Positions 28,001-35,944 are shown, numbered from the stretch's first letter. The stretch is DNA of 64,000 bases from Psychrobacter sp. UBA5136 (GCF_002414005.1 NZ_DHYG01000032.1:63768-127767), one strand, 5' to 3'. The notes: generated by a model not told the origin, from the letters alone. Translations and numbers: made by a program.

Positions 28001-28213
28001 AAAAGGTTTTTTGCCGTTAAATGGATGGGCAAATGGAGTATAACGCTGATTGACTAATAGAAGAATAATGGTTAAAACCGTTAATAATAGCGGCAATGTA
28101 AAAGCCGTATTGGCTTCTAAAAATAACGTACTGACTGGCATTGGCATACTATCGGCAACGGCCAAAACGCCCATCATGACGATGATTATCAAACTACCAA
28201 TTAACCAGTACAC
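25049..28213 (-). CDS. comEC: ComEC/Rec2 family DNA uptake channel protein, divergent C-terminal domain
   Basis: 1054 residues. ComEC carries single-stranded DNA across the inner membrane during natural transformation. Membrane segments start the protein; a DUF4131-like region contains a low-complexity insertion (18-bp repeat 27551-27604). The Competence domain is clear (LLTGDRSLI, GISHLLAISGTHVLFLAIVLAG). The C-terminal region that is usually a metallo-beta-lactamase domain keeps some strands (LEGIIVQSSSAAL, CEQGKIWQLANGDLTLQALTG) but has no HxHxDH motif, and holds a pentapeptide repeat (25327-25386). The start is GTG at 28213 with AGGAG 7 bases upstream. Large size is due to these insertions. 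Confidence 0.9.
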   Translation of the reverse strand: MYWLIGSLIIIVMMGVLAVADSMPMPVSTLFLEANTAFTLPLLLTVLTIILLLVNQRYTPFAHPFNGKKPFSQSPSVQKFAKIPSYTVTLLFKFTHYLLVLLLALALITGSGLLALISQQQAESSKIKQPLRVQALVSIEGISDSVYDVASESGYRQVATISQLSPLLSELSAQDLDNLTVEYAADHRRNFNNSLSNNKNNLNEGNLEDAKDLENAKDFENKQYRVLLNAYPKKPSKQSFEKLSKGKSKKSSKQAQIIDLNHLQPGDQLFMTLTLAPLASSEQALNNPTGFDSYRWLRGRHIDGVANILATSTSAAALDDTGIAFTAADSYLQRLRTVIDQGRWQLRQHFYQGWAAQTTAEQQAKAVTLSLLTGDRSLINRDSKDLYQLAGISHLLAISGTHVLFLAIVLAGLAVLLLNRFYPALYRHVPRWQVRWWVMMSAAFIYALFTGFDVPAARTAWMLLAIGLIRLTLLPIGTMRILLALAILMAWLDPYVLWQAGYWLSFIAVALLLKYEDSSAQSSQTRLSQTPTANHNTDINKRLLKRAWLGFKRLFKLQFWLFIALLPITLLLFGKASLLGLVVNLFAIGLFGWVIVPLNLLAGLCYLIVPALADAIWTLVIAVVTHLHELLTWLTALPDLSDVWLYTPINMAILLMVLIAMLPWLLPRGLISRWLALPPLTLLVMTVYANQQSLTTLPALYILPTGDPYVSAALLQNPVVNSENEHKNNVKHAAVKGGDKKNVSWLFLADHRPYGIRTMPSTLTANKFSMALEQQLRSMSIQRLEGIIVQSSSAALTASLAPLKTNDNKSLQSHVSKSNTAKPNDSALLPMTVAQLSQRFPTAQYWQAGQSERWPELQRAYQTTSQAKNPATISAQRCEQGKIWQLANGDLTLQALTGWSKINDASVWDCTVAIDSRLPLQVMNYNATDPLKALPAKVQMLASSHQASVHKTLTHKAPNHQAKNAQSRLILNADTHPRVWQMWSLLCPSEPNHKNDALSSSLNNALGNAINSATWVGHSASQISSDVISQQQIHGIITYDNKLLEAASEMSEEP
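25327..25386 (-). repeat. In-frame 15-bp repeat x4 in comEC
   Basis: Four successive 15-base units start at 25327, 25342, 25357 and 25372 (for example GTGTTTTATGGACTG on the plus strand). They encode a His-containing pentapeptide series (HQASV, HKTLT, HKAPN, HQAKN) near the C-terminus. Confidence 0.8.
27551..27604 (-). repeat. In-frame 18-bp repeat x3 in comEC
   Basis: Units at 27551, 27569 and 27587, the first two almost identical (GTTTTCAAAATCTTTAGC type). They encode a hexapeptide series LEDAKD, LENAKD, FENKQ in the N-terminal soluble region. Confidence 0.8.
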
Positions 28214-28487
28214 CAGCGCTCCTCGCTTGATAGTCTGTATGCTAAATATAGTTTATATGATAAATGACGACTAACGCTCGCCTTAACTTTAGACCGAGCC
28301 GTCAAGCAATAGCATTTATGCGGCTATTACCCTATACTGAACAGAAATATTACGCTGGTGATTATTCAACATTACCTAGCCGTTTTTCTGATAACATTCT
28401 TACCTGTATTTTTTATTCATAATATCACTGCATACCAGCCCATCAATATGATTGAGCGGGCTGTAGATAATAAGCAAAGGCGATTCT

Positions 28488-29063
28488 GTGCCAAACAAAC
28501 GTCTAAAAGACCTACTTCCTACCCCTGAAAAAATCTTAGAAAGTCGCTCATTAAAACTATTTGCGCCGCAACTTGCCGACCCACGTTTATGGCATTTTAA
28601 TCGCCATAGTTTAAATAAAGCGGTTTATATCGGTGTGCTCAGCGCATTTTTCCCGCTGCCGGGACAGATGTTACTGGCGCTAATCGGTGCGCTGATCTTT
28701 CGTGCTAATGTCCCTATGGCGCTTGGGTTGACTTGGATTACCAATCCGCTTACGACGCTACCAGTATTCTACGCTGGCTACTATATTGGTGCCAAAATCC
28801 TTGATGTTCCTATGATTAGCTTGCGGGTTATCGGGCGGATGATTTCTGACTTTAGCTTATGGATCATCTCTGATGGTGCCAACCCCTTTATTACTTATAA
28901 AGGTAGCGTATCTATCGCAGCTTTTTGTTTGGGGTTAACGATTTTAGCGGTTATTAGCAGTATTGTCTGCGGCTTAGCATTTAAAGCCATCTGGCGCTAC
29001 AAAACTGTCACCAGTTGGCAAAAACGTCAGCAGGACTTTTCTGATAAGCCGCCTAAGCATTAA
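28488..29063 (+). CDS. DUF2062 domain-containing membrane protein
   Basis: 191 residues with a GTG start at 28488; AAAGG 7 bases upstream supports it. DUF2062 features are clear: LFAPQLADPRLWHFNRHSL, then AVYIGVLSAFFPLPGQM and TWITNPLTTLPVFYAGYYIG with two to three hydrophobic segments, and a basic tail. These inner-membrane proteins are widespread and uncharacterised; they are sometimes next to comEC, as here, where it is divergent. Function unknown. Confidence 0.85.
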   Translation: MPNKRLKDLLPTPEKILESRSLKLFAPQLADPRLWHFNRHSLNKAVYIGVLSAFFPLPGQMLLALIGALIFRANVPMALGLTWITNPLTTLPVFYAGYYIGAKILDVPMISLRVIGRMISDFSLWIISDGANPFITYKGSVSIAAFCLGLTILAVISSIVCGLAFKAIWRYKTVTSWQKRQQDFSDKPPKH

Positions 29064-29124
29064 TTGGCACGCGTCAAAATTGGGTACAATGAAGGCAAAG
29101 AAGCGGCTAGGTTTTTGTCAGGTG

Positions 29125-29442
29125 CTATAATTCGCCTTCACGCTCTTTGTGGGCTGCGATAGCATTTTGAATATTATCCGCCAGATTGGTATCCAAGACA
29201 AAGACATCGAGCACTTTGTCATCTTTTAACAGCGTGTAGCGTTTGCCCGTCGCACTGTCTTGCGCCTTTAAATTATAATCTGCACCTGCCAAGGTGATCG
29301 CGTCAAAAACTGGCGTGAGTAAGTCTTTTTGCGCCTGTTCATCAAAGGTGTCAAACAACGTTGGATCCATATACGGTTTTAATGGCTCGTCGCCTTCTTC
29401 CGCACTGCCAAACGCTTCAATTGGGTCATCATTTCTATTCAC
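29125..29442 (-). CDS. Hypothetical small acidic protein
   Basis: 105 residues, not recognised. It begins with GTG at 29442, with AAGGA 8 bases upstream. The N-terminal 30 residues are acidic (DDPIEAFGSAEEGDEP), followed by a compact region ending in NIQNAIAAHKEREGEL, likely a helix. No signal peptide, membrane segment or cysteines. It lies between DUF2062 (convergent) and lolD (same strand, 190 bp upstream). The good ribosome site and clean frame support it as a real gene. Confidence 0.6.
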   Translation of the reverse strand: MNRNDDPIEAFGSAEEGDEPLKPYMDPTLFDTFDEQAQKDLLTPVFDAITLAGADYNLKAQDSATGKRYTLLKDDKVLDVFVLDTNLADNIQNAIAAHKEREGEL

Positions 29443-29630
29443 GTCATCAATCCTTATCTATTGTTTTGTTTTTTAGATTGCCTTATTTTTCAGACTGTCC
29501 TGTTTATTACATAAAGCCGCCATACGCAGCCTATTTTTTATGACTTTTATAAAAAGTTTAACCGTATCATGCTACTAGTTAGTAACGGCAACCCTGCTAT
29601 TTATTAAAAAAGGTATGAAAAATGACGTCT

Positions 29631-30311
29631 TTAGTAATCTTCCCAGTGTCCATTGCGTAGTAGCAGCTGACGATCCGCAAGCGCCGCCAAACTACGGTCA
29701 TGCGTCACCATCAACAGCGCCGTTTGCATGGTGCTTTGTAGCTCTGACAACAGCCCAAACACACTTTGCGCATTGTCATAATCCAAGTTGCCAGTTGGCT
29801 CATCGGCCAAGATAAGCGAGGGTTTGGTCACAAGCGCGCGAGCAATGGCCACTCGTTGACGCTCACCGCCTGATAGCTCGCCCGGTCTGTGCGCCAATCG
29901 ATGCTCTAAACCAACACTGGTTAAAATATCTATCGCTTGTTGCCTTGCTTCGGTAGTCGATACTTTTGGACGCATCAGTAGCGGCATGGCAACGTTTTCA
30001 ATAGCGGTAAATTCTGCTAAGAGATGATGAAACTGATAAATAAATCCCAAGTGTTTATTACGCATTGCCCCGCGCTCAGTCTCATTCATGCTGTTTAATA
30101 ATTGACCGTGCAGCCAAACCTCACCGCTGCTTGGGGTATCTAGGCCGCCCAGCAAATGTAGCAAGGTACTTTTCCCTGAACCACTGGTGCCGACAATCGC
30201 GATACGCTCGCCAGCATGGACGGTCAAATCTAAACCGGTCAATACTTGCGTGCTCACCGCCCCTTCATCGTAAATCTTATTAATATTGGTCGCTTGTAAA
30301 ATCGCAGACAT
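29631..30311 (-). CDS. lolD: Lipoprotein-releasing ABC transporter ATP-binding protein
   Basis: 226 residues. Walker A GTSGSGKST, Q-loop YQFHHLLAEFTA, signature LSGGERQRVAIARAL and Walker B LILADEPTGNLD are all intact. The FHHLLAEFTA stretch is typical of LolD, which powers extraction of lipoproteins from the inner membrane. AAGGAAG lies 5 bases before the ATG. The LolC/E-type permease gene is immediately upstream (44 bp), forming an operon. Confidence 0.95.
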   Translation of the reverse strand: MSAILQATNINKIYDEGAVSTQVLTGLDLTVHAGERIAIVGTSGSGKSTLLHLLGGLDTPSSGEVWLHGQLLNSMNETERGAMRNKHLGFIYQFHHLLAEFTAIENVAMPLLMRPKVSTTEARQQAIDILTSVGLEHRLAHRPGELSGGERQRVAIARALVTKPSLILADEPTGNLDYDNAQSVFGLLSELQSTMQTALLMVTHDRSLAALADRQLLLRNGHWEDY

Positions 30312-30355
30312 GATGCTTCCTTTATTTTATTTATAACGGCGTTGGCGCCTGTAGA

Positions 30356-31591
30356 TTACTCGTAACGCAGCGTTTGTGCGGGCTGAATTTTAGCCGCTCG
30401 GCGGGCTGGGTAAATGGTCGCCAAAAAGCTCAGTATAAATGACGCGCTGGTAATCAGCAGCACATCGGTTAAGCGCAGCTGCGATGGCAGATAATTGACA
30501 AAGTAAGCATCAAATAAATTTAAACCAAAGGTTTGATTGATAAAGCCCAAAATATCACTGACGGTCAGGGCAAAGATAACCCCAAGTATCGTGCCAGCAA
30601 TCGTACCGATAAAGCCAATAACCACGCCTTGTACCATAAACACATGGGTAATCAGACGCGGCGAGGCGCCAAAGGTTTTTAAAATAGCGATGTCCGCTTT
30701 TTTATCAGTGACCAACATCACCAAACTTGACACGATGTTAAAGGCCGCAACAAGGATAATTAAAAATAGCAGCAAGCCGACCATGGCTTTTTCCATTTGA
30801 ATGGCGCCAAACAGATTGCCGTGCGTTTGCGTCCAATCGCTAGGATAGAGTTTTTCAGGCGCAATGGCAGCGGCTTTTTGGGCAGCCATTGGTGCGTTAA
30901 AAATATTACCAAGCTTCATACGAATACCTTGCGCACCCTCTGGCAGACGCAGGAGTTTTGCCGCATCGCCCATCGGAATAAAAGCCATCAAACTGTCCAC
31001 TTCTGGACTGATAGTAAAAATACCCGTCAAGGTAAAACGCTTAAAGCGCGGTATCACGCCTGCTGGTGATGGCGACGCTTCTGGCAGCACCAATGTCACT
31101 TTATCGCCTAAACGTAATCCTAATGATTGCACCATCTCCTCGCCAAGCACAATACTGAATTCACCATTTTGCAGCGTATCAATACTGCCCTCTACCATGT
31201 GCTCGTTGATGATAGAGACGTTCTTTTCGTACTCTGGATCGACGCCGGTGACCATGATTCCCGCCACTTGACCATTAGAGGTCAGCATACCTTGCAGCTG
31301 AATAAAGGGCGCGACGGCGGCGACTTCCGGATCTTCTTTAATCTTATCTGCCACCTCCTTCCAGTCGCCGATAATCTCGGTTGAAATAACCGTCGCTTGC
31401 GGCACCATCCCCAAAATACGAGTCTTTAGCTCACGATCAAAGCCATTCATGACCGATAGCACCGTAATCAAGACCGCGACGCCAAGCGTGAGACCAATCA
31501 TAGAAATCAAGGATATAAAGGAGATAAAACCATTACTACGTTCTGCTCGGGTGTACCGTAAGCCGATAAATAACGCTAAAGGACGAAACAT
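30356..31591 (-). CDS. Lipoprotein-releasing system permease (LolC/LolE type, probably LolF-like)
   Basis: 411 residues from ATG 31591 (AAGAG upstream); a TTG at 31597 would add two residues. LFIGLRYTRAERSNGFISFISLISMIGLTLGVAVLI begins the first membrane segment, a large periplasmic MacB-type domain follows, and three segments close the protein (FtsX fold) with SFLATIYPARRAAKIQPAQTLRYE. Only one LolC/E gene is adjacent to lolD. In many gammaproteobacteria outside the enterics a single LolF replaces LolC plus LolE and works as a homodimer; that reading is inferred. Confidence 0.9.
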   Translation of the reverse strand: MFRPLALFIGLRYTRAERSNGFISFISLISMIGLTLGVAVLITVLSVMNGFDRELKTRILGMVPQATVISTEIIGDWKEVADKIKEDPEVAAVAPFIQLQGMLTSNGQVAGIMVTGVDPEYEKNVSIINEHMVEGSIDTLQNGEFSIVLGEEMVQSLGLRLGDKVTLVLPEASPSPAGVIPRFKRFTLTGIFTISPEVDSLMAFIPMGDAAKLLRLPEGAQGIRMKLGNIFNAPMAAQKAAAIAPEKLYPSDWTQTHGNLFGAIQMEKAMVGLLLFLIILVAAFNIVSSLVMLVTDKKADIAILKTFGASPRLITHVFMVQGVVIGFIGTIAGTILGVIFALTVSDILGFINQTFGLNLFDAYFVNYLPSQLRLTDVLLITSASFILSFLATIYPARRAAKIQPAQTLRYE

Positions 31592-32024
31592 ATTCAAACT
31601 CTTTATCTTATCTACGTGCGACTTTATTTATGTTAAAAAATCAGCCACGGCAAATGCTGCATAGTATCGCCTTTATGAGAGGCTTTGCCGCAGAAACATA
31701 TCAATCGAACACAAAAACAGGTTATGAGCAGCCAAATATCGCTGTCAAAAGGGAGCTAGTTTGACACAATTTGACTTATTTGTGCCAGTCATTCGCAAAA
31801 ACTGCGGGTATTTTCTCACAAAAACCTAAGTTTTATGATTATTTTTCGGGCAGGACTTGCTATTGGTTGCGTCTATACCTATATATTGTATGCTAAGGAC
31901 AATTGTCATTAACCCCTCATTGTTGTTTGTTGCCTCTTTACTGACGACATTGCTGGTTATCATAAACCAATCCAATCAACGATAGGATAATGGTTCAGCA
32001 ATCACAGTTTTAGACCCAAACCGC
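31592..32024. other. Divergent intergenic region upstream of the lol operon
   Basis: 433 bp with no gene. Promoters for the lol operon (minus) and the 334-residue gene (plus) should lie here. A TTGGTT/TTGTAT pair with 17-base spacing near 31863-31892 is a possible plus-strand promoter, low confidence. Confidence 0.4.
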
Positions 32025-33029
32025 ATGGCTGACTTAAGTTTGAGTATCTTCATGACCATAAATTATCAATATAAAAACATCCAATCGCCTACCAAAATCA
32101 CCTTAACTGACGAGCAGTCTGCTGGTCACGCCGATCATTGGCGCATTCTGACCGATGATATGAGTCATGACGTGCCAGAATGGCTGCAAAAGATGATCGA
32201 GCAGGCTGCCATGCCTAAAGGCCTAAATAGCAATGTCAGTGCCAAAGACAGCTGCTTATTGCTCTCTGAAGACCAGCCTTGTCATATCAATCAGGTGCTA
32301 GCAATGAAAGACGGGAAGCCTGAGCGCTTTATTAACGCCTACCCTTGCGTTGATAGTCCGTATGGGCTGACCTGCAAAATCGAGCGTATGATTGTCAATG
32401 ACAGTACCCATGATGCGGTATTACGCTTACGCACCGCAGATGGCAGCATCATTTATGCTTTTGACCAGCTTTATACTGCCAACCGTCATTTATATCAGCA
32501 AAATATGGCTTATTATGTGAACTTTAGTGCTTGGGCGCATGAAATTAAGCTTAGCAAACAAGACGAAGTGATTATGGTCGAAGACCAAGAAGCCATTCGC
32601 TACCATCGCGCCTTTAACGACATCGTCGCCGCCAACGATGGAAAAATGCCCGATGACTTACAAGAGCAAATCAAAGCGTGGCAACCAGAAACTAAAGAGC
32701 AAATGGCGCCCGTCGAGATCAATCTCGGTCATATGTGTGCTTATCTGTTCGGTGATACCATAGGACAAGAAGACGAAGCGTGGTGCCAAGGTCAAGTGCT
32801 TGGTAAACAAGAAACACTATTTAACGGTAAAACCATTATTTTATTTGATGTGGTGGTCTTGCGTGAGCAAGATGCCGATCCGTTTGTCATTCGTATTGGC
32901 GCGCTTAAAACCGATGCCACTGCGGCCATACAAGTGCATGATTACGTGCAGGCGAACATCTGGCTACAAGCAGCCATTTATAAAGAAAATCAAACACCGG
33001 CGAGCACTCAGCAGTCAAAAGCCAGCTAA
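32025..33029 (+). CDS. Conserved hypothetical protein
   Basis: 334 residues from ATG 32025; an alternative ATG at 32052 (MTINYQYKNI) gives 325, and neither start has a strong ribosome site. I do not recognise a family. It is soluble, mixed alpha/beta by eye, with acidic stretches (DDMSHDVPEWLQKMIEQ, GDTIGQEDEAW) and three cysteines in the first half (DSCLLL, QPCH, YPCVDSPYGLTCK). No signal peptide. The stretch QADPFVIRIGALKTDATAAIQVHDYVQANIWLQA reads like a ligand-binding or OB-like C-terminal part but this is only impression. A strong terminator follows. Confidence 0.6.
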   Translation: MADLSLSIFMTINYQYKNIQSPTKITLTDEQSAGHADHWRILTDDMSHDVPEWLQKMIEQAAMPKGLNSNVSAKDSCLLLSEDQPCHINQVLAMKDGKPERFINAYPCVDSPYGLTCKIERMIVNDSTHDAVLRLRTADGSIIYAFDQLYTANRHLYQQNMAYYVNFSAWAHEIKLSKQDEVIMVEDQEAIRYHRAFNDIVAANDGKMPDDLQEQIKAWQPETKEQMAPVEINLGHMCAYLFGDTIGQEDEAWCQGQVLGKQETLFNGKTIILFDVVVLREQDADPFVIRIGALKTDATAAIQVHDYVQANIWLQAAIYKENQTPASTQQSKAS

Positions 33030-33087
33030 GCATTGTTTGTAATAAAAAACTGCTTAAAGACGTTTATTTAACGCCCTATTTGTTTTT

Positions 33088-33123
33088 CAAATAAAAAGCC
33101 CCTAGCAAATAAAAAGCCCTTAA
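33088..33123. repeat. 18-bp direct repeat x2 overlapping a terminator
   Basis: CAAATAAAAAGCCCCTAG (33088) and CAAATAAAAAGCCCTTAA (33106) are tandem near copies; the second supplies the left arm of the terminator. Confidence 0.8.
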
Positions 33124-33143
33124 TAAGTATTAAGGGCTTTTTG
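33111..33143. terminator. Bidirectional terminator between convergent genes
   Basis: AAAAAGCCCTTAA (33111-33123) pairs with TTAAGGGCTTTTT (33130-33142). A- and T-runs on both sides suit both the 334-residue gene and the SCP2 gene. Confidence 0.9.
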
Positions 33144-33183
33144 GACGAAACGATACACATTATAAAAGCTAGAAAGCAGACAA

Positions 33184-33573
33184 TTAAGCCATCGTCGTCA
33201 TGGATTTAATACGGTTATAAAGCTCTTTTTGCTCCGCACTTGGACGCGCCGTTTGTACCGCCATCAATTGTGACATGTCGCCTTCGACACGGATTTTGCC
33301 CGCCATAAAAGCGCCCATGATTTCATTGGTATCAAAATTGGTAATGATGGATTGCAAAATACCGCGATCCAATAGCAAGGTCGTCGTCGCCGTATCATTT
33401 AAGCCGCGATGCAATAAACCATCAGCGAAATTGGCTTCGATGTTTTGCTCAGTGTCGGTTACTTTTAGGTTCACGACCATATTGGCCAAAGCAGGTGGTA
33501 AATTTAATTCACCAGCTTCTTGACCCATTTGCTCAACTTGCTCAAACCACGCCTCTGTCAAAAAAACTGCCAT
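33184..33573 (-). CDS. SCP2 sterol-binding domain-containing protein
   Basis: 129 residues. The SCP2 lipid-binding fold is indicated by the EANFADGLLHRG strand region, TTTLLLDRGILQSIITN and MGAFMAGKIRVEGDMSQLM, the conserved GKIxVxGD motif. Bacterial stand-alone SCP2 proteins bind lipids or acyl compounds; the exact ligand is unknown. AAAGGATAATAAT precedes the ATG. Monocistronic; it is divergent from the cbb3 oxidase operon across 880 bp. Confidence 0.85.
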   Translation of the reverse strand: MAVFLTEAWFEQVEQMGQEAGELNLPPALANMVVNLKVTDTEQNIEANFADGLLHRGLNDTATTTLLLDRGILQSIITNFDTNEIMGAFMAGKIRVEGDMSQLMAVQTARPSAEQKELYNRIKSMTTMA

Positions 33574-33820
33574 ATTATTATCCTTTATACCTATTATTTA
33601 TGATGGTCAGCTCGGGCTATTAACGCCTGAGCTGACCGCTATTTAAGTGGTTAAAATATTTGTTAACATCAGTATCCAAGCACCTTGTTAGCAATACTAC
33701 AGAGCGCCATTATAAGGCGCCAGTCGTTAATAAGTAAAACCTATTTATGGCGCGAAAGGCGTTATTGTTACAAAACCTGCGTATGATTGTATTTCGAGCA
33801 GAAGCGCAGTATCTTTTTTC

Positions 33821-33839
33821 ACCCCTAGAATAGTAGGGA
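33821..33839 (+). promoter_or_regulatory. Motif shared by ccoN and ccoG upstream regions, copy 1
   Basis: ACCCCTAGAATAGTAGGGA. The copy before ccoG keeps ACCCC, a 5-base gap and TAGTAGGGA exactly. A TATAAA box lies 7 bases downstream, so the motif overlaps where a -35 element would be, as for a class II activator site. Regulator unknown. Confidence 0.5.
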
Positions 33840-34305
33840 AATTGGGTATAAAATAGATGTATAAAGCGACAATATTACATTGTTTGCAACTATTTTTACC
33901 AAAGAGTTTGTATTTTGGCGCATAGTTCTGATGATATTTGATTAGGTTTGCGTTACAATACCCTTAAACAGAGTCGGGAGTTTTAACTAAACATTACGTA
34001 AAGATGTTTTTTGTCAGCCGCCGCTAGCATACATTTATGGTGCATAAGCTTTTTGTCGCCAGTTGAATATCAGTATCTATCTTCGTTCATACTGCTTTTA
34101 GTAATAATTAAGATACATACTCAGCCTCAATAGATGTTTGATGCTCAAAGAAGGCACTTTGTCTTATCAAATCTGACCCTTTATTAACAATCCTACTATC
34201 GACTAGCTGTGAGCGCAGTGCGTTTGTATCGCCGTCCTCTACTTATCAGCGACAGCTGTTAATTAGCATAGCCCTAGCTTGATAGTTAATAAAGTAATCT
34301 TGATA

Positions 34306-34322
34306 ATTGATAAGTTATCAAT
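34306..34322. promoter_or_regulatory. 17-bp perfect palindrome upstream of ccoN
   Basis: ATTGATAAGTTATCAAT. The half-sites resemble FNR/ANR sites (TTGAT..ATCAA), but the gap is 5 bases rather than 4. It lies 131 bp before the ccoN start codon. Confidence 0.45.
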
Positions 34323-34404
34323 GATAAGCGCAGTCAAAAAACAGCATGTAGCGCAGCCATTTTCTGCTTATAATTTTTTATAACTTTATAATATAGAAGC
34401 TGCG

Positions 34405-34422
34405 CAGAATTAGTTAATTCTG
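34405..34422. promoter_or_regulatory. 18-bp inverted repeat in the ccoN leader
   Basis: CAGAATTAGTTAATTCTG, two perfect 8-base arms around GT, 31 bp before the ccoN start. It could be an operator or a leader hairpin. Confidence 0.45.
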
Positions 34423-34453
34423 TTGATAATTCAGGCTGTAAAGGAATCATCCA

Positions 34454-35935
34454 ATGAGTTTACAAAACACAGCAGTCGCCCCAGTTGACCGTGAGTACGA
34501 AATCACTGTCGTAAGATTCTTTACGATAATGGCCGTGATATGGGGCATCGTCGGCATGAGTATTGGTGTATTCATTGCTTCTCAGTTAGTATGGCCAGCA
34601 CTAAACTTTGACATTCCATGGTTGACGTTTAGTCGTTTAAGACCGCTTCACACCAACGCGGTTATTTTTGCATTCGGTGGCTCTGCCCTGTTCGCAACCT
34701 CTTATTATGTGGTGCAGCGTACCTGTAAGACGAGACTATTCGCCCCTTATTTAGCTTGGTTTACCTTTTGGGGTTGGCAAGCGGTTATCGTTTCAGCGAT
34801 TATTACTCTTCCTTTAGGTCTGACCTCGACTAAGGAATACGCTGAGCTTGAGTGGCCAATCGATATCTTGATTGCGTTGGTTTGGATATCTTATGCCATC
34901 GTCTTCTTTGGTACCTTGATTAAACGTAGAACCTCGCATATTTATGTGGCTAACTGGTTCTTTGGCGCGTTTATTATTACGATTGCATTACTACATATCA
35001 TCAATAGTATGGCCATCCCTGTTAGTGCGTTTAAATCTTACTCATTATTTGGCGGTGCAACCGATGCAATGGTGCAGTGGTGGTATGGTCATAACGCGGT
35101 AGGTTTTTATCTAACAGCGGCTTTCCTTGGGATGATGTATTACTTCGTTCCGGTACAGATTGGTCGTCCTATTTATTCTTACCGTTTGTCTATCGTTCAC
35201 TTTTGGGCATTGATTGCTTCTTATATGTGGGCAGGTGGTCACCATTTACATTACTCAGCGATTCCAGATTGGACACAGTCGTTAGCCATGGTGTTCTCTA
35301 TCATCTTATTTGCCCCATCTTGGGGTGGTATGATTAACGGTGTGTTAACGCTATCAGGAAGTTGGGACAAATTACGAACCGATCCAATCATTCGCTTTAT
35401 GATTGTGGCGTTATCGTTCTATGCAATGTCAACGTTCGAAGGCCCGATGATGTCTATCAAAACCGTCAATGCGCTATCGCATAACACGGATTGGACAGTC
35501 GGTCACGTCCACTCAGGCGCACTTGGTTGGGTTGGTATGATTACTATCGGCTCGCTATATGTCCTGTTACCTCGTATTTATAACAAACCTAAAATGTACT
35601 CTATCAGCCTTATCACTACGCATTTTTGGTTGGCAACAGCGGGTACTGTTTTCTATATCGTCTCTATGTGGATTTCGGGAATTGGTCAAGGTATGATGTG
35701 GCTCGCAACCAATCCAGACGGTACGTTGGTATATAGCTTCGTTGATACCGTTGAGTTCTCACATTTCCCATATATGGGTCGTGCTTTTGGTGGTCTATTG
35801 TATGTATCGGGGATGGTTGTTATGGCATATAACGTTTATAAAACGCTTAAAATGCCAGAAGGTAAACCTGTCGATATTGCTGACCCGACGGATCATGAAC
35901 CTAGTGTTGATAAACCTTCGGCAGCTAACGTATAA
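34454..35935 (+). CDS. ccoN: Cytochrome c oxidase cbb3-type subunit I
   Basis: 493 residues, about 12 membrane segments. It is the catalytic haem b / haem b3-CuB subunit of the high-affinity oxidase. Haem and copper ligands are in LRPLHTNAVIFAFGG, WWYGHNAVGFYLTAAFLGMMYY, GGHHLHYSAIPDW and VGHVHSGALGWVGM. AAGGA lies 8 bases before the ATG. First gene of ccoNOQP. The 880-bp upstream region with palindromes suggests oxygen-responsive control, which is inferred. Confidence 0.97.
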   Translation: MSLQNTAVAPVDREYEITVVRFFTIMAVIWGIVGMSIGVFIASQLVWPALNFDIPWLTFSRLRPLHTNAVIFAFGGSALFATSYYVVQRTCKTRLFAPYLAWFTFWGWQAVIVSAIITLPLGLTSTKEYAELEWPIDILIALVWISYAIVFFGTLIKRRTSHIYVANWFFGAFIITIALLHIINSMAIPVSAFKSYSLFGGATDAMVQWWYGHNAVGFYLTAAFLGMMYYFVPVQIGRPIYSYRLSIVHFWALIASYMWAGGHHLHYSAIPDWTQSLAMVFSIILFAPSWGGMINGVLTLSGSWDKLRTDPIIRFMIVALSFYAMSTFEGPMMSIKTVNALSHNTDWTVGHVHSGALGWVGMITIGSLYVLLPRIYNKPKMYSISLITTHFWLATAGTVFYIVSMWISGIGQGMMWLATNPDGTLVYSFVDTVEFSHFPYMGRAFGGLLYVSGMVVMAYNVYKTLKMPEGKPVDIADPTDHEPSVDKPSAANV

Positions 35936-35944
35936 GGAGCGATC

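Larger units (their letters stand above)
33574..34453. other. Long regulatory region upstream of ccoN
   Basis: 880 bp without a convincing gene. It contains a motif shared with the ccoG upstream region (33821-33839), a 17-bp palindrome (34306-34322), two TATAAT-like boxes (about 34369 and 34387) and an 18-bp inverted repeat (34405-34422) just before the ccoN ribosome site. All plausible open frames are short. It also must carry the minus-strand promoter of the SCP2 gene. Confidence 0.55.

Noticed and set aside
31761..31829. Short frame starting TTG ACA CAA with a good purine stretch upstream
   Set aside because: Only 22 codons with an early stop; no support as a gene, though it could be a degraded remnant.
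34296..34322. Canonical FNR/ANR box (TTGAT-N4-ATCAA) upstream of ccoN
   Set aside because: Only the 5-base-gap palindrome exists; no exact 4-base-gap site was found in the 880-bp region.
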